From Lichenifustis flavocetrariae (GTDB taxonomy: Bacteria; Pseudomonadota; Alphaproteobacteria; Rhizobiales; Beijerinckiaceae), in NCBI RefSeq assembly GCF_026130545.1, contig NZ_JAMOIM010000004.1, positions 248,001 to 312,000 of the forward strand: 64,000 nt of DNA. The letters run 5' to 3'. The notes below the pieces were generated by a model. The model was not told where the DNA came from. It made no database searches and worked only from the letters and a program-made list of their open reading frames with translations. Shown piece by piece: positions 1 through 10,913 of the stretch (positions are counted from its first letter, which is position 1; every line of letters begins with the position of its first letter). A program made the translations under genes and the position numbers.

Positions 1-780
1 GGCGAACTGCTGGTCGAGCGCCTCGCGGCCGACGACGTCGACCTGAGCTTCGTGGCGCGAGCGCCGCAACCATCGCCGCTCGCCTTCGTGACACGCGGTA
101 CGGCAGCGACCGGAGCGCGTTACGCCTTTTATCTCGGCTCGACGGCCTATGATGGCCTTTCACCGCTGCCCACGCACTGGCCGACCCAGGTGGCGCATCT
201 GCATATCGGCTCCTTTTCCGCGGTCGACGGGCGCCTGGGCGAGGCCGCGCTGGCCTCCTTCCGGAACGCTGTCGGGCACGGGACGACGAGCTTCGACCCC
301 AATATCCGGCCTTTCGTGGTCCCGCCGGTGGATGTGACGCGTGGGCTCGTCGAAGAGCGAGTGCGGCTTTCGACGATCGTCAAGGCCAGCGAGGAAGACA
401 TGGACTGGCTCTATCCAGAGCGCGACCCACATGCCTCGGCAGCAGCCTGGGCGCTGGAAGGGCCACAGCTCGTTGTCCTGACGCGCGGCGGAGCGGGCTC
501 AATTGCGTTTTTTGGTGGCCGAAGCCTGGAAATCAAGGCGCCAACCATTCAGGTGGCCGACACGGTTGGAGCTGGCGACAGTTTCATGGCGGCGCTCCTC
601 GCGGCCATGCACGGGGACGATGCGCTCGGCCCGCGCGCCGCGCGGGGCCGTCTCGTTCTCTCCGAGGAGCGCGTCGGCTCCTGGCTCACCTTCGCCACCA
701 TCGCGTCCGCGATCACCTGCACCCGGAAGGGCGCCAATCCGCCGACCCGTGCGGAGGTTCAGGCCGGGTTGACGGGATAG
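1..780 (+). CDS. PfkB-family carbohydrate kinase, 3' part
   Basis: The gene is open at the left edge, so its start lies outside the window; 259 codons are visible. PfkB (ribokinase-like) kinases transfer phosphate from ATP to a sugar or nucleoside hydroxyl in the cytoplasm. The C-terminal signature DTVGAGDSF lies at visible residues 187-195; its second Asp is the catalytic base and the glycines form the anion hole. The earlier SFDPNIRP stretch also fits the fructokinase/KDG-kinase branch, but I cannot name the substrate. The last 22 bp overlap the 3' end of the convergent truA gene, so there is no room for a terminator between them. Confidence 0.9.
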   Translation, partial: GELLVERLAADDVDLSFVARAPQPSPLAFVTRGTAATGARYAFYLGSTAYDGLSPLPTHWPTQVAHLHIGSFSAVDGRLGEAALASFRNAVGHGTTSFDPNIRPFVVPPVDVTRGLVEERVRLSTIVKASEEDMDWLYPERDPHASAAAWALEGPQLVVLTRGGAGSIAFFGGRSLEIKAPTIQVADTVGAGDSFMAALLAAMHGDDALGPRAARGRLVLSEERVGSWLTFATIASAITCTRKGANPPTRAEVQAGLTG

Positions 781-1511
781 TCCACACGCTCGAGATAGAG
801 GCCTGCGGCAGGGGCGACCTGCCCGCAGCGGCGACGGTCGGCCGCATCGAGCGCCGCCTTAAGGTCGGCCGCGCTCCATCGGCCCGAGCCGACATGCTCG
901 ACCGAGCCGACCATCGAGCGGACCTGGCGATGCAGGAAGGACTGGGCCGAGACCTCGATGTCGATCGCGTCTCCCACCCGCGTCACGTCGAACCGGTCGA
1001 GGGTCCGGATGGGGCTCGACGCCTGACACTCGCTGTCCCGGAAGGTCGAAAAATCATGCATGCCGAGGAGATGCCGGGCGGCGGCGTGCATCGCCTCCGC
1101 ATCGAGCGGGCGCTTGACGAGCCAGACCCGTGCCGCGTCGAGCGCCGCCGGCGCCCGGCGGTTGACGATGCGATAGCGGTAATGACGTCGCTTGGCTGAA
1201 AACCGGGCTTCGAATTCAGGCGGTACGATCTCGGCCGCGACGATGGCGACAGGGTGTCCGGCGAGGCGCGCGTTGATGGCATCTCGCACGCTGTCGGTAC
1301 GGTAGGCCTTCACCAGGTCGAGATGGGCCACCTGCCCGGTGGCATGAACGCCCGCGTCGGTGCGACCGGCACCGCGCAGGCTGTTGAGCCTGCAACCCAG
1401 AGGGGCGGCGGCCTCTTCGAGAACCTGCTGGACCGCAAGGCCATTGGCCTGCCGTTGCCAGCCTACGAAAGGCGTGCCGTCATATTCGATCGTCAGCTTG
1501 TAGCGTGGCAC
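759..1511 (-). CDS. truA: tRNA pseudouridine(38-40) synthase TruA
   Basis: This 250-residue protein has the usual TruA length. It isomerises uridine to pseudouridine at positions 38-40 of the tRNA anticodon arm. The catalytic Asp is D52 in the motif [15 protein letters not shown], and the N-terminal [12 protein letters not shown] block is typical of the family. It is the last gene of a minus-strand cluster def-fmt-truA, starting 3 bp after the fmt stop codon, so it is very probably co-transcribed. All three genes serve translation. Confidence 0.97.
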   Translation of the reverse strand: MPRYKLTIEYDGTPFVGWQRQANGLAVQQVLEEAAAPLGCRLNSLRGAGRTDAGVHATGQVAHLDLVKAYRTDSVRDAINARLAGHPVAIVAAEIVPPEFEARFSAKRRHYRYRIVNRRAPAALDAARVWLVKRPLDAEAMHAAARHLLGMHDFSTFRDSECQASSPIRTLDRFDVTRVGDAIDIEVSAQSFLHRQVRSMVGSVEHVGSGRWSAADLKAALDAADRRRCGQVAPAAGLYLERVDYPVNPA

Positions 1512-1514
1512 GGC

Positions 1515-2462
1515 TCAAGCCGCCTCGCTTGCGAGACGCAGACCGGGGGCGATGGGTGTCCCGCGCAGGAAGTCGGCGACCGGCATGGCCGGTTTGCCTG
1601 CTCGCTGCAGCCGGGCGAGCGCAACGGCGCCGGCGCCGCAGGCGACAACGAGCCGGTCCGGACCGGCCTGCAGCACCGTGCCGGAGGGGCCGCTGTCCGT
1701 CACGGCCCGCGATCCCGCAGCCCTGATCCGCTCGGCGCCGCGGCCGAAATCGGCTTCGAAGAAGGCTCCTGGAAACGGCGTGAGCCCGCGGATGTGGTCG
1801 TGCACGGCCTTGGCGGGGCGCGACCAATCGATCCGGCATTCCGCCTTTTCGATCTTGCTGGCATAGGTGACACCTTCTTCAGGCTGGGGTCGAAACGTCA
1901 ATGTGCCGCGCCCCAGGGCCGCGAGAGCCCGTGTCATGAGGTCGGCGCCGAGCGGCGCCAATGTGTCGTGCAGGGTCCCGGCCGTCATGTCGTCGGGAAT
2001 CGACACCCGCTCCACCAAGCCGACGGGGCCGGTGTCGAGACCGCGCTCCATCTGCATCACCATGATGCCGGTCTCGGTGTCGCCGGCCATGATGGCGCGC
2101 TGCATGGGGGCGGCGCCCCGCCAGCGCGGCAGCAGCGAACCATGCAGATTGAGGCAAGCCAAAGCCGGCGCCGTCAGGATCGGTTCGGGCAGGAGCAGAC
2201 CATAGGCCACGACCACCGCGACCTCCGGCGCATAGGCGCGAAACCGCGCGGCCTCGTCGTCCGAACGCAGGCTCCGAGGCGTCTCGACGGGGACGCCGAG
2301 CCGGTCGGCCAGAAGGTGGATCGGCGACGGACGAAGCGCCATGCCTCGGCCCCCCGGGGCCGGCGCCCGCGTGTAAACGGCGGCGATCTCGTGACCCTGC
2401 GCCGCGAGTTCTGTCAATGTGGGAACGGCAAAGTCCGGCGTCCCCATGAAGACGAGCCGCAT
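1515..2462 (-). CDS. fmt: methionyl-tRNA formyltransferase
   Basis: The 315-residue protein formylates Met-tRNAfMet with 10-formyl-THF for translation initiation. The formyltransferase core carries N105 and H107 in LNLHGSLLPRWRGAAP and D143 in GLDTGP, matching the known catalytic Asn-His-Asp set (E. coli N106, H108, D144). The C-terminal third is the tRNA-binding domain. It starts 6 bp after def, the deformylase that later removes the same formyl group; this gene order is conserved in bacteria. Confidence 0.97.
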   Translation of the reverse strand: MRLVFMGTPDFAVPTLTELAAQGHEIAAVYTRAPAPGGRGMALRPSPIHLLADRLGVPVETPRSLRSDDEAARFRAYAPEVAVVVAYGLLLPEPILTAPALACLNLHGSLLPRWRGAAPMQRAIMAGDTETGIMVMQMERGLDTGPVGLVERVSIPDDMTAGTLHDTLAPLGADLMTRALAALGRGTLTFRPQPEEGVTYASKIEKAECRIDWSRPAKAVHDHIRGLTPFPGAFFEADFGRGAERIRAAGSRAVTDSGPSGTVLQAGPDRLVVACGAGAVALARLQRAGKPAMPVADFLRGTPIAPGLRLASEAA

Positions 2463-2468
2463 CGGGCT

Positions 2469-3068
2469 TCAGGTCGTCCGTTCGAGCGGCTGCGGCGACT
2501 TGCGTTCGGGTGGCGAAGGCCGCTCGCCTTCGCGCGGATTGAACGGGCGCCCCTCCTCGGCGGCCTTCTTGGCCGCCTTGACGAACTTGCGCAGGACCCG
2601 CTCGCGCTTCAGCCGGGAAATATGATCGACGAACAGGACCCCGTTGAGGTGATCGATCTCATGTTGAATTGCCGTCGCCAGCAGCCCATCGGCCAGCAAT
2701 TCCCCGTCGCCCCCCTCACGATCGCGGAAGCGGATCCGAACCGACGCCGGTCGCTCGACCTCCTCGTAATAGTCCGGAATCGAAAGGCAGCCCTCCTCGT
2801 AGACCGATCGCTCCTCCGACGACCACACGATCTCGGGATTGACCAGGAACAGGGGCGTCTTCGGCTCATCCTGGCGCGCGAGGTCGAGGACGACCAGGCG
2901 ATGCGGCAAACCCAGCTGGATGGCGGCCAAGCCGATGCCAGGGGCGTCGTACATCGTCTCGATCATGTCATCGAAGAGTGCGCGAATGCTGTCGTCCACG
3001 GTCCCGATCTTTTCGGATGTGAGCCGAAGCTTGGGATCTGGCAGTGTGATGATCGGACGAATGGCCAT
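2469..3068 (-). CDS. def: peptide deformylase
   Basis: This 199-residue metalloenzyme removes the N-formyl group from nascent proteins. All three family motifs are present: GIGLAAIQ (44-51), EGCLSIP (92-98, metal ligand C94) and QHEIDH (135-140, metal ligands H136 and H140, general acid/base E137). The C-terminus has a charged, Arg/Lys/Pro-rich tail of about 35 residues beyond the core. It is the first gene of def-fmt-truA; the promoter should lie in the roughly 245 bp upstream, shared with the divergent DUF2147 gene. Confidence 0.97.
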   Translation of the reverse strand: MAIRPIITLPDPKLRLTSEKIGTVDDSIRALFDDMIETMYDAPGIGLAAIQLGLPHRLVVLDLARQDEPKTPLFLVNPEIVWSSEERSVYEEGCLSIPDYYEEVERPASVRIRFRDREGGDGELLADGLLATAIQHEIDHLNGVLFVDHISRLKRERVLRKFVKAAKKAAEEGRPFNPREGERPSPPERKSPQPLERTT

Positions 3069-3313
3069 TCAGAAACTCGATTGGATGCAGGTGAAATAAG
3101 CGCCTCGCCGGCAGGAATCAAACCGTCGTTTCGGCCGGTGTCGAGACAGTTTCAACGTCCGGTAAAGCCGGTTGCCGATCGGGCGCCCTATTGCTGCCCA
3201 TCTCGGTCGATCTAAACACGTGCAACCGAGCAACATCCAAGCTATTTTGGCGTGGGGTTGCCAAGATTTCGGGGTGCGGTGCCCGCCGTACCTCATGCAT
3301 GATGGAGCTTCGT

Positions 3314-3838
3314 GTGAAAACGATCATCACAGCCGCGACGCTCGGCCTCATGGCGTTCATTCCCCAGTCCTTCGCGAAGGATCTGGGAACGATGGATCCC
3401 ACTGGTACCTGGCTGACCGAGGACGGGCGCGCCAAAGTCCGTATCGAGAAATGCGGCGTCGACCTCAAGGAGATCTGTGGCAATATCTCCTGGCTGCGCG
3501 ATCCGCTGGATGACAAAGGGCGTCCGAAGATGGACATCAAGAATCCGGATCCCGCCAAGCGCACCCGTCCGACGCTCGGGATGCCGCTGTTGCAAAACCT
3601 GAAGCCCGATGACGACGACGTCTACAGTGGCGAGATCTACAATGCCGAAAACGGCAAGATGTATGACGTGACGCTGAAAGTGGAAAAGCCCTCCGACCTG
3701 CACGTGAAGGGATGCATGCTCAGCATCCTGTGTGGGTCGCAGCACTGGGCTCGGGTGGCCGACATCCCCGCGACCGTGGTGGCGCAAAGCCAGAAACCCG
3801 CCAAGGCCCGACTGCAGTCGGTCGCTCCCAGCCAGTGA
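3314..3838 (+). CDS. secreted DUF2147-family protein
   Basis: I chose the GTG at 3314 because GGAG stands 6 bases upstream and the product then begins with a classical signal peptide (VKTIITAATLGLMAFIPQSFA, about 21 residues). ATG codons at 3299 and 3302 are in frame but lack a ribosome site. The mature protein of about 150 residues has the DUF2147 pattern: a GTWLTEDGRAKVRIEKC opening, GNISWL, YSGEIYNAENGKMYDVTL, then KGCMLSILCGSQHWAR. Paired cysteines suggest periplasmic disulfides. The family is a small beta-barrel, lipocalin-like fold of unknown role. Confidence 0.85.
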   Translation: MKTIITAATLGLMAFIPQSFAKDLGTMDPTGTWLTEDGRAKVRIEKCGVDLKEICGNISWLRDPLDDKGRPKMDIKNPDPAKRTRPTLGMPLLQNLKPDDDDVYSGEIYNAENGKMYDVTLKVEKPSDLHVKGCMLSILCGSQHWARVADIPATVVAQSQKPAKARLQSVAPSQ

Positions 3839-3932
3839 ACGCGCGGCCAGAACAAAACAGCCGTGCCTCGATAGAAGGCTTGAATTCGCCCGCGACCTGT
3901 TTCATTTAGCGGACTGGGTCCGGGCCCCTCTG

Positions 3933-3952
3933 GCGGTCGAGACGTCGACCGC
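3933..3952. other. perfect inverted repeat in TerC leader / DUF2147 3' region
   Basis: GCGGTCGA-GACG-TCGACCGC forms a perfect 8-bp stem with a 4-base loop. It lies 95 bp after the DUF2147 stop and 114 bp before the TerC start. No T-run follows, so it may be a weak terminator, an mRNA leader structure or an operator. The manganese riboswitch often found upstream of TerC genes (yybP-ykoY) was looked for and its conserved sequence is not evident. Confidence 0.35.
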
Positions 3953-4065
3953 GATGTCGGACTGACACGTTTGAGTCGCGTCGACGTGACGCTTTCTCAG
4001 GGATGTCATGCGCCGCGATGTCTGTTTGCTTCGCCTGCGTCTCTGCCGGTCAGGGCGCCAGGACC

Positions 4066-4884
4066 ATGCATGAGATTCTAGCACTGATACAAGATCCCGC
4101 CGCCTGGGTTGCGCTCGCAACCCTTGTGGCGATGGAAGTCGTCCTCGGGATCGACAATCTTGTCTTCGTCGCCATCCTGACCAACAAGCTCCCCGACGCC
4201 TATCAGGTTATGGCGCGTCGGATCGGCATCGGGCTCGCCCTCGTGTTGCGGCTGGCTCTGCTGGGCACGGTGGCGTTCATCGTCCATCTGACTGAGCCGG
4301 TGCTCGAAGCCTTCGGCTTCAGCCTGTCGTGGCGCGACATGATCCTGATCGCCGGCGGCCTGTTCCTGGTCTGGAAGGCCACAACCGAAATCCACCACAG
4401 CGTCGATCCGGAGCCTGGCGATCATGAAGAGAAGTCGCCCAAGCGCATTGGGCTTGCGGCGGCGATCGGACAGATCATCGTGCTCGACCTCGTCTTCTCG
4501 ATCGACAGTATCATCACTGCGGTCGGTATGACCGATCACATTCCCATCATGTTCGCGGCGGTGATCATCGCGGTGAGCCTCATGATGCTGGCCGCAACGC
4601 CGCTCGCGGATTTCATCAAGCACAACCCGACCATCGTCATGCTCGCGCTCGGTTTCCTACTGATGATCGGCATGACCCTGATGGCGGACGGGCTCGGGTT
4701 TCATGTGCCGAAAGGGTATATCTACACGGCTATGGCCTTCTCGGCGGCCGTCGAAGGCCTGAACATGGTGGCCCGTCGGGCGCGTCAGCGAAAGCGCGAC
4801 GCCGCGCCTGCCGCCATTGTGCATAAAATGCCGGATGTCGAGCCAAGCGATCTCCTGGCCAATCTGAAGAGGAAACGAACATGA
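4066..4884 (+). CDS. TerC-family integral membrane protein
   Basis: The start at 4066 gives the family N-terminus [17 protein letters not shown]; an upstream in-frame ATG (4003) would add 21 atypical residues. The 272-residue protein has about seven hydrophobic segments, with the conserved acidic intramembrane motifs [11 protein letters not shown] and [14 protein letters not shown], the two half-repeats typical of TerC. TerC-family proteins (YoaE/YgdQ type) are implicated in metal, especially manganese, export across the inner membrane. The stop codon overlaps the start of the next SDR gene (ATGA), implying translational coupling. Confidence 0.92.
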   Translation: MHEILALIQDPAAWVALATLVAMEVVLGIDNLVFVAILTNKLPDAYQVMARRIGIGLALVLRLALLGTVAFIVHLTEPVLEAFGFSLSWRDMILIAGGLFLVWKATTEIHHSVDPEPGDHEEKSPKRIGLAAAIGQIIVLDLVFSIDSIITAVGMTDHIPIMFAAVIIAVSLMMLAATPLADFIKHNPTIVMLALGFLLMIGMTLMADGLGFHVPKGYIYTAMAFSAAVEGLNMVARRARQRKRDAAPAAIVHKMPDVEPSDLLANLKRKRT

Positions 4885-5729
4885 GCAATCCCATCCCGGC
4901 TTTGGCCGAGGGCAGGGTCGCAGTCATCACGGGCGCCGCGAGCGGCATTGGTTTGGCAGCCGCCAAGACATTCGCGGCCATGGGTCTGCACGTGGTGCTG
5001 GCGGATCTCCCTGGTGAAGCACTCGCGAAGGCGGAAGCCGCCGTCGCGGCGGAGGCGAAAGGGCCCGCGACCGCGCTGGCTGTCGCCACCGACGTCAGTG
5101 ATCTCGCGGCGGTCGAGCATCTGCGTGACCAGGCGGTCCGCCGTGGTGAGATCGCGATCGTCATGAACAATGCGGCCATCGGTCCGGTGGGGGAGCCCTG
5201 GTCCGACTATGCGACCTGGCAGCGGCTGTTGGGGGTCAACCTCTGGGGCGTGATCAACGGCGTGCAGGCCTTCGCGCCGGTGCTGCTCGGTCAAACGGGA
5301 GCGTCGCTGATCGTCAACACGGGGTCGAAGCAGGGCATCACCACGCCGCCCGGCAATGCCGCCTACAATGTCAGCAAGTCCGCCGTGAAGACCTTTACGG
5401 AACAGACCGCGCATGCATTGCGCAACGCACCCGGGTCGCGGGTGAGTGCCCATCTGCTGATCCCCGGCTTCACGTTCACCGGCCTGACCGGCACGCGCGC
5501 AAAGCCCGACGCGGCATGGACCGCCCAGCAGGTGGTCGACTTCATGCTCGATGCGCTCGGGCGCGGTGATTTCTACATCTTGTGCCCGGACAACGACGTC
5601 CAACGACCGACCGACGAGAAGCGGATGGCCTGGGCCATCGGTGACATCATCGAAAACCGCCCCGCGCTGTCGCGCTGGCATCCTGACTATAAAGAGGCCT
5701 TTGCGGCCTTCATGGCTCGGAAGGACTGA
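4881..5729 (+). CDS. SDR-family NAD(P)-dependent oxidoreductase
   Basis: This 282-residue classical short-chain dehydrogenase/reductase has the cofactor motif TGAASGIG (residues 18-25), the NNAA motif, a Ser in NTGSKQG and the catalytic YNVSK. Its substrate cannot be read from the sequence. It overlaps the TerC gene by 4 bp (ATGA), so the two are made from one transcript, although no functional link is obvious. Confidence 0.92.
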   Translation: MSNPIPALAEGRVAVITGAASGIGLAAAKTFAAMGLHVVLADLPGEALAKAEAAVAAEAKGPATALAVATDVSDLAAVEHLRDQAVRRGEIAIVMNNAAIGPVGEPWSDYATWQRLLGVNLWGVINGVQAFAPVLLGQTGASLIVNTGSKQGITTPPGNAAYNVSKSAVKTFTEQTAHALRNAPGSRVSAHLLIPGFTFTGLTGTRAKPDAAWTAQQVVDFMLDALGRGDFYILCPDNDVQRPTDEKRMAWAIGDIIENRPALSRWHPDYKEAFAAFMARKD

Positions 5730-5930
5730 GGGGGCAATATTGTGGGTCGAGCCGGCGTTCGATCCCCATAATCCTTGGAGCGGTTCATCCTGCGCCACAA
5801 AGGCCACGATGCCCTACCGCTCACGATCCGAACTGTACTCTTGTCAGTCGCTGAGAGCTCTAGCTCGACGAGGATGGGCTGTGGTCGAGACCGGTTCGCA
5901 AAGGCGGAAGTCAAACAGTCTCATGCGCGA

Positions 5931-5948
5931 GCCCGGACAGATCCGGGC
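5931..5948. terminator. hairpin between convergent SDR and aspartate aminotransferase genes
   Basis: GCCCGGA-CAGA-TCCGGGC is a perfect 7-bp GC-rich stem with a 4-base loop, between the 3' ends of two convergent genes and 26 bp beyond the aminotransferase stop. No T-run follows on either strand, so it would be an atypical terminator. The rest of the 245-bp gap (5730-5974) shows no gene. Confidence 0.4.
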
Positions 5949-5974
5949 CCACACGATTATGCAGAAGGCGGAAC

Positions 5975-7306
<1,332 letters not shown>

Positions 7307-7609
7307 TTACAGGGGCCGCTTTCGCTCGGAGACGCGCCGCTGCAAGAAGGCTCCCGGCATTTCGCCGAGCGGTAGGGAGGTGGCATCGCGCAGATCCTGC
7401 CGCCTCAGCCCGATATCGGCTAATTCGCGGTCATCCATCCCACCCAGGAGCGCCATCTCACGTCGATAGGCAAAAAATCGTGCTGGCAGCGATGTGAGCC
7501 ACAGGAGCGCCTTCGACGCTCGGCGGAGCTGGGGCCGGCGCAGGGGCGGCGTGGCCGTTCTTTCTAGAAATGCGGCCTGGGCGAAATCGGACGATCTTGG
7601 GTGCTGCAT
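7307..7609 (-). CDS. DUF1127-domain protein
   Basis: The ATG at 7609 has GGAG 7 bases upstream; an ATG at 7615 lies too close to that site. The product has 100 residues, with the DUF1127 core at about residues 50-80 (RREMALLGGMDDRELADIGL followed by RQDL). DUF1127 is a small Arg-rich module of alphaproteobacteria; in some species short DUF1127 proteins affect RNA turnover and phosphate or carbon metabolism. The role here is unknown. The gene is divergent from the MocR regulator 98 bp away, which makes it a candidate target. Confidence 0.82.
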   Translation of the reverse strand: MQHPRSSDFAQAAFLERTATPPLRRPQLRRASKALLWLTSLPARFFAYRREMALLGGMDDRELADIGLRRQDLRDATSLPLGEMPGAFLQRRVSERKRPL

Positions 7610-7682
7610 GGTCATTCTCCGGCAGGATAGGTCGCCGGAAAGCATTGCCTTGACCAGGGACAGGGGCGTACAATTCCACGAA

Positions 7683-7709
7683 ACTGTCCTGACAGGAAAC
7701 CAGTACAGT
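7683..7709. promoter_or_regulatory. candidate MocR operator: nested inverted repeats
   Basis: Two symmetric elements lie just before the MocR start in the 98-bp DUF1127/MocR gap. One is the palindrome CTGTC-CT-GACAG (7684-7695). The other is a wider pair, ACTGT (7683-7687) and ACAGT (7705-7709), whose right half touches the GTG start. MocR regulators usually bind repeats in the divergent region beside their own gene, which this fits; binding is inference. Confidence 0.4.
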
Positions 7710-9120
7710 GCTCGACAGGCTAGATGCGAATCGGACCATAGGAACGCTCGTCCAGAGCGTGATGTCGGCGATCCGGGACCGGATCGCCGCCCGCGCTCTC
7801 GCGCCGGGAGCCCGGTTGCCATCGGTCCGCAAGCTCGCCGAGACCATGGACGTGTCGAAGTCGACCGTCGTCGAGGCCTACGAACGCCTCTGCGCCGAAG
7901 GAGCCATCGTGTCGCGCCGCGGCTCGGGTTTCTTCGTTGCCGGGGCCACCCGGCCCCTTTCCCTCAAAGCGATCGGCCCGCAGATCGACCGTGTCATCGA
8001 CCCGATCTGGCTGACGCTGCAATCATTTCAGGCGCCGGCCGACATGCTGAAGCCCGGCTCGGGCTGGTTGCCCGATGCCTGGATGCCCGATGTGGGCATC
8101 CAGCGTGCCTTCAGGCAGATGGCCCGCGAGCCAACTGCGCTCCGCATCTCCTACGATCGCCCGCTCGGCTTCGCGCCGCTGCGGCAGTACCTGGCTCGAC
8201 GGCTCGGTGAACGAGGGATCGTCGCTGAGCCCGATCAGATCATCCTGGTCGATTCAAGCACGCAGGCCGTTGACCTTCTGCTGCGATTCCTGATCGAACC
8301 GGGCACGACCGTGCTGGTCGATGACCCATGCTATTACAACTTTCACGCGCTTCTACGGGCGCATCGCGCCAATGTGGTCGGCGTGCCCTTCACGCCGCAC
8401 GGACCTGACCTCGATGCCTTCGCGACGGCGCTGAAGACGCATCGGCCGCGTCTCTATCTGACCAATTCAGCCCTGCATAACCCCACCGGGGCCTCGCTGT
8501 CGGCCGCGACGGTCCATCGCGTGCTGAAGCTCTGCGAAGCCCATGACACGATCATCATCGAGGACGATATCTTCGCCGATTTCGAGAGCACGCCGACACC
8601 GCGTCTCGCCGGCTTTGACGGACTCGACCGGGTGATCCTCACCGGCGGGTTCTCGAAGACCATCTCGGCGGCCATGCGGTGCAGCTTCATCGCGGTGAAA
8701 GGCGATTGGATCGAGCCGCTGATCGATCTCAAACTCGCGACGAGCCTCGGCAACAACCATGTGGCGGCGGCTTTCGTCCATAATGTGCTGACCGATGGCG
8801 GTTATCGTCGGCATCTCGACTCGGTCCGCGCCAAACTCTCGAATGCGATGGGCGAAACGGTGCGGCGTCTGCGTGCGCTTGGTCTGACGCCCCTGTGCGA
8901 GCCGCAGGGCGGCATGTTCCTGTGGGCAGAACTGCCCGACGGGCTCGACTCGGCCGCCATCGCGCGCCATGGGCTACAGAACAATGTCCTCTTCGCGCCC
9001 GGCAACGTGTTCAGCCAGGCCCAGAATGCCCGAAGTTTTCTGCGCTTCAATGTCGCGCGGTCGCTCGAGCCTCAGGTGTGCCACGTGCTCGAGGCTGGCA
9101 TGAAATCGCAGTCTCAATAG
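7708..9120 (+). CDS. MocR-type PLP-dependent transcriptional regulator
   Basis: This 470-residue regulator starts at GTG 7708. Residues 15-85 are a GntR winged helix (RIAARALAPGARLPSVRKLA, then SKSTVVEAYERL). The rest is a class I aminotransferase fold with the PLP Lys in GGFSKTISAAMRCSF near residue 316. MocR proteins sense amino acids, amines or pyridoxal phosphate through this domain. Neighbours do not reveal the effector: a divergent DUF1127 gene and a downstream DUF1345 membrane protein. Confidence 0.93.
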   Translation: MLDRLDANRTIGTLVQSVMSAIRDRIAARALAPGARLPSVRKLAETMDVSKSTVVEAYERLCAEGAIVSRRGSGFFVAGATRPLSLKAIGPQIDRVIDPIWLTLQSFQAPADMLKPGSGWLPDAWMPDVGIQRAFRQMAREPTALRISYDRPLGFAPLRQYLARRLGERGIVAEPDQIILVDSSTQAVDLLLRFLIEPGTTVLVDDPCYYNFHALLRAHRANVVGVPFTPHGPDLDAFATALKTHRPRLYLTNSALHNPTGASLSAATVHRVLKLCEAHDTIIIEDDIFADFESTPTPRLAGFDGLDRVILTGGFSKTISAAMRCSFIAVKGDWIEPLIDLKLATSLGNNHVAAAFVHNVLTDGGYRRHLDSVRAKLSNAMGETVRRLRALGLTPLCEPQGGMFLWAELPDGLDSAAIARHGLQNNVLFAPGNVFSQAQNARSFLRFNVARSLEPQVCHVLEAGMKSQSQ

Positions 9121-9237
9121 AGGCCTTTCCGTTTGATGCAGCCTGCTCGGGAATGGGGCGAGCCATGCGAAACTGGTACGCCATGGAGGCTTGGGCTACG
9201 TCCTGGCCACCCGGCCTTCCTTCGGAACCCCGCCACC

Positions 9238-9888
9238 ATGTCCTTCGACGCCATTTTTCTCCGGCCGCGACTGATCTTCTCGTTCGTCGGGGCCGCCCTG
9301 CTGGCTCTGGCTCTCCCCGACCATCTGGCGATCGGAGAGAAGGCGCTCACGGCCTGGTGCACCGGAACGGCGGTCTACATGGCTCTCATCTCCTGGCAGA
9401 TGTCGCGCGCGACCCCTGAAAAAACGCGCCGGCAGGCTTCGGCACTCGATGACAGTGCGTGGGTCATCCTGTTGATCGGCATGGCCGCGACGGCCGCGAG
9501 TTTCGGCGGTATCGCGGCATTGCTCTACGGCGCGCCGTCAGCATCCGGATCGAAGGTGCCGGACGTGATCTTGGCCGCGACCACGATGATCCTGTCATGG
9601 GCCTTCATGCAGATGATCTTCGCGGTGCATTACACGCATATCTATTTTGGCGAGCAGGACGGTGAAGCGCGAGGCGGCCTTAAATTCACCGGAACCGAGG
9701 AACCCGACTTCTGGGATTTCGTCTATTTCACCGTCTCGATCGGCGCGACCGCGCAAACCTCGGATACGGGCGTCGAATCCCGGCGCATGCGGCGGATCGT
9801 GACCGCTCAGGCGGTGTATTCGTTCTTCTTCAACACGGCCGTGCTGGCTCTGGCCATCAATATAGCGGCGGGGCTCGCCGGACACTGA
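9238..9888 (+). CDS. DUF1345-family membrane protein
   Basis: Starting at 9238 the protein has 216 residues and about five membrane spans. It carries the family core MQMIFAVHYTHIYF followed by DFWDFVYFTVSIGATAQTSD, a pore-loop-like segment. The family is uncharacterised; the loop resembles two-TM ion channels, but that is only a resemblance. An in-frame ATG at 9133 would add 35 non-conserved residues. It follows the MocR gene by about 117 bp. Confidence 0.85.
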   Translation: MSFDAIFLRPRLIFSFVGAALLALALPDHLAIGEKALTAWCTGTAVYMALISWQMSRATPEKTRRQASALDDSAWVILLIGMAATAASFGGIAALLYGAPSASGSKVPDVILAATTMILSWAFMQMIFAVHYTHIYFGEQDGEARGGLKFTGTEEPDFWDFVYFTVSIGATAQTSDTGVESRRMRRIVTAQAVYSFFFNTAVLALAINIAAGLAGH

Positions 9889-9893
9889 AGCGC

Positions 9894-9923
9894 AGGCGGG
9901 GTTCGGTTGCCGGGACCCCGCCT
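9894..9923. terminator. bidirectional hairpin between convergent genes
   Basis: AGGCGGGGT (9894-9902) pairs perfectly with ACCCCGCCT (9915-9923) around a 12-base loop, in the 43-bp gap between the convergent DUF1345 and PRC-barrel genes. The sequence beyond is only mildly T-rich. Confidence 0.55.
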
Positions 9924-9931
9924 TGATTGGC

Positions 9932-10330
9932 CTACCGGGCCCAGCGATCCTCATAGAGGAAAGCGGGCGCAGCCTTCAGTTGCTCCTTGGTGGCGTCGAT
10001 CTTGGCGCGCCAGCCCTTGGCCTTGGGGTCATAGGAGATGATCAGACCCGCCGGGGCCACGACCACATGACGGGTGCCGATGCCAAGAAAGCCGCCTACG
10101 GAGAGAACGTAGCCGGCAAGCCGACCCGATTCGATCACGACATCCTTGATCTCGCCGACCTTTTGATTTGCGCTGTTGTAGATGCCGAGTCCGGTGACGT
10201 TCGAACTCAGGATCGCATTGTCGGGAACGGGCACGAAGCTCGGGGCCGCCGGAGTCTGGGCCTGTGAGGACTCGACTTGGACCAGCGAGCCCAGCAGAGC
10301 GAAAGAAACAACCAGGATGGCACGACGCAT
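9932..10330 (-). CDS. secreted PRC-barrel domain protein
   Basis: The start at 10330 has AAGGAG 6 bases upstream and opens with a signal peptide (MRRAILVVSFALLGSLVQ followed by an Ala-Gln cleavage region). The 132-residue product contains one PRC-barrel module (GLGIYNSANQKVGEIKDVVI, then LAGYVLSVGGFLGIGTRHV). PRC-barrels are small beta-barrels found in photosynthetic reaction-centre H subunits, RimM and many exported alphaproteobacterial proteins linked to stress or envelope functions. The precise role is unknown. Confidence 0.87.
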   Translation of the reverse strand: MRRAILVVSFALLGSLVQVESSQAQTPAAPSFVPVPDNAILSSNVTGLGIYNSANQKVGEIKDVVIESGRLAGYVLSVGGFLGIGTRHVVVAPAGLIISYDPKAKGWRAKIDATKEQLKAAPAFLYEDRWAR

Positions 10331-10524
10331 CCGAAACTCCTTGAATGGGGCTTTGACGTGGAACGGCCGCACGCGTGTCGCGCGGCCCATGGCCCGCCCC
10401 AATAGATGGGTGGAACGGGCGGGCTTGTGACACCGGATTGCGGTGACGATATGCCTGAAAGCGACGGCATTGGATCGCATGCGCAGCATTCGGTGTCGTC
10501 GCGGATTGCCTATGGTCGGATCCC

Positions 10525-10908
10525 ATGTTCTTCGTCAAGCTGTTCGGTGCCATTCTCCTCGGCGGCATTTTGCTCGCGGCGGGCTTCTTCGGCGACATGC
10601 TGTGGAACGATGGCCGGCTGTTCTACGCCGCAGTCGGCCGCGATAGGCTGGTCGAACTTTGTACGCCGCCGGCGCGTGAGGACCTGATCAGCCGGGGATT
10701 TTCGCCCACGGATCTCGTTTTCGCCCCGCGCCCGTCGATCGCCTTTACGTCGGGTCCGTCTGGACAGTCCAAGACCTTCTCGGCCCCCTTCACGTTCAGC
10801 GATGGTCCGAACGGACAACGCGTCGATGGCCGGTTGGCCTGCTCGGTCAGCGGCAAGACCGTCAAGGTCGATGTGCAGGTGGACAGTCTGCCGCTGCGGG
10901 CGGCTTGA
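10525..10908 (+). CDS. small membrane-anchored protein of unknown function
   Basis: This 127-residue protein has one N-terminal hydrophobic helix (about residues 5-24, LFGAILLGGILLAAGFFGDM), then a soluble, probably periplasmic domain with two Cys that could form a disulfide. I recognise no family. Codon pattern and the 5-bp convergent spacing to the beta-barrel gene support a real gene. Confidence 0.65.
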   Translation: MFFVKLFGAILLGGILLAAGFFGDMLWNDGRLFYAAVGRDRLVELCTPPAREDLISRGFSPTDLVFAPRPSIAFTSGPSGQSKTFSAPFTFSDGPNGQRVDGRLACSVSGKTVKVDVQVDSLPLRAA

Positions 10909-10913
10909 CCCCG

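Noticed and set aside
1254-3215. Long plus-strand open frame antisense to fmt and def
   Set aside because: It is a shadow of two well-identified genes in high-GC DNA, with no family resemblance and no ribosome site.
3839-4065. Manganese (yybP-ykoY) riboswitch upstream of TerC
   Set aside because: A common association, but the conserved motif cores are not visible; only a simple inverted repeat is.
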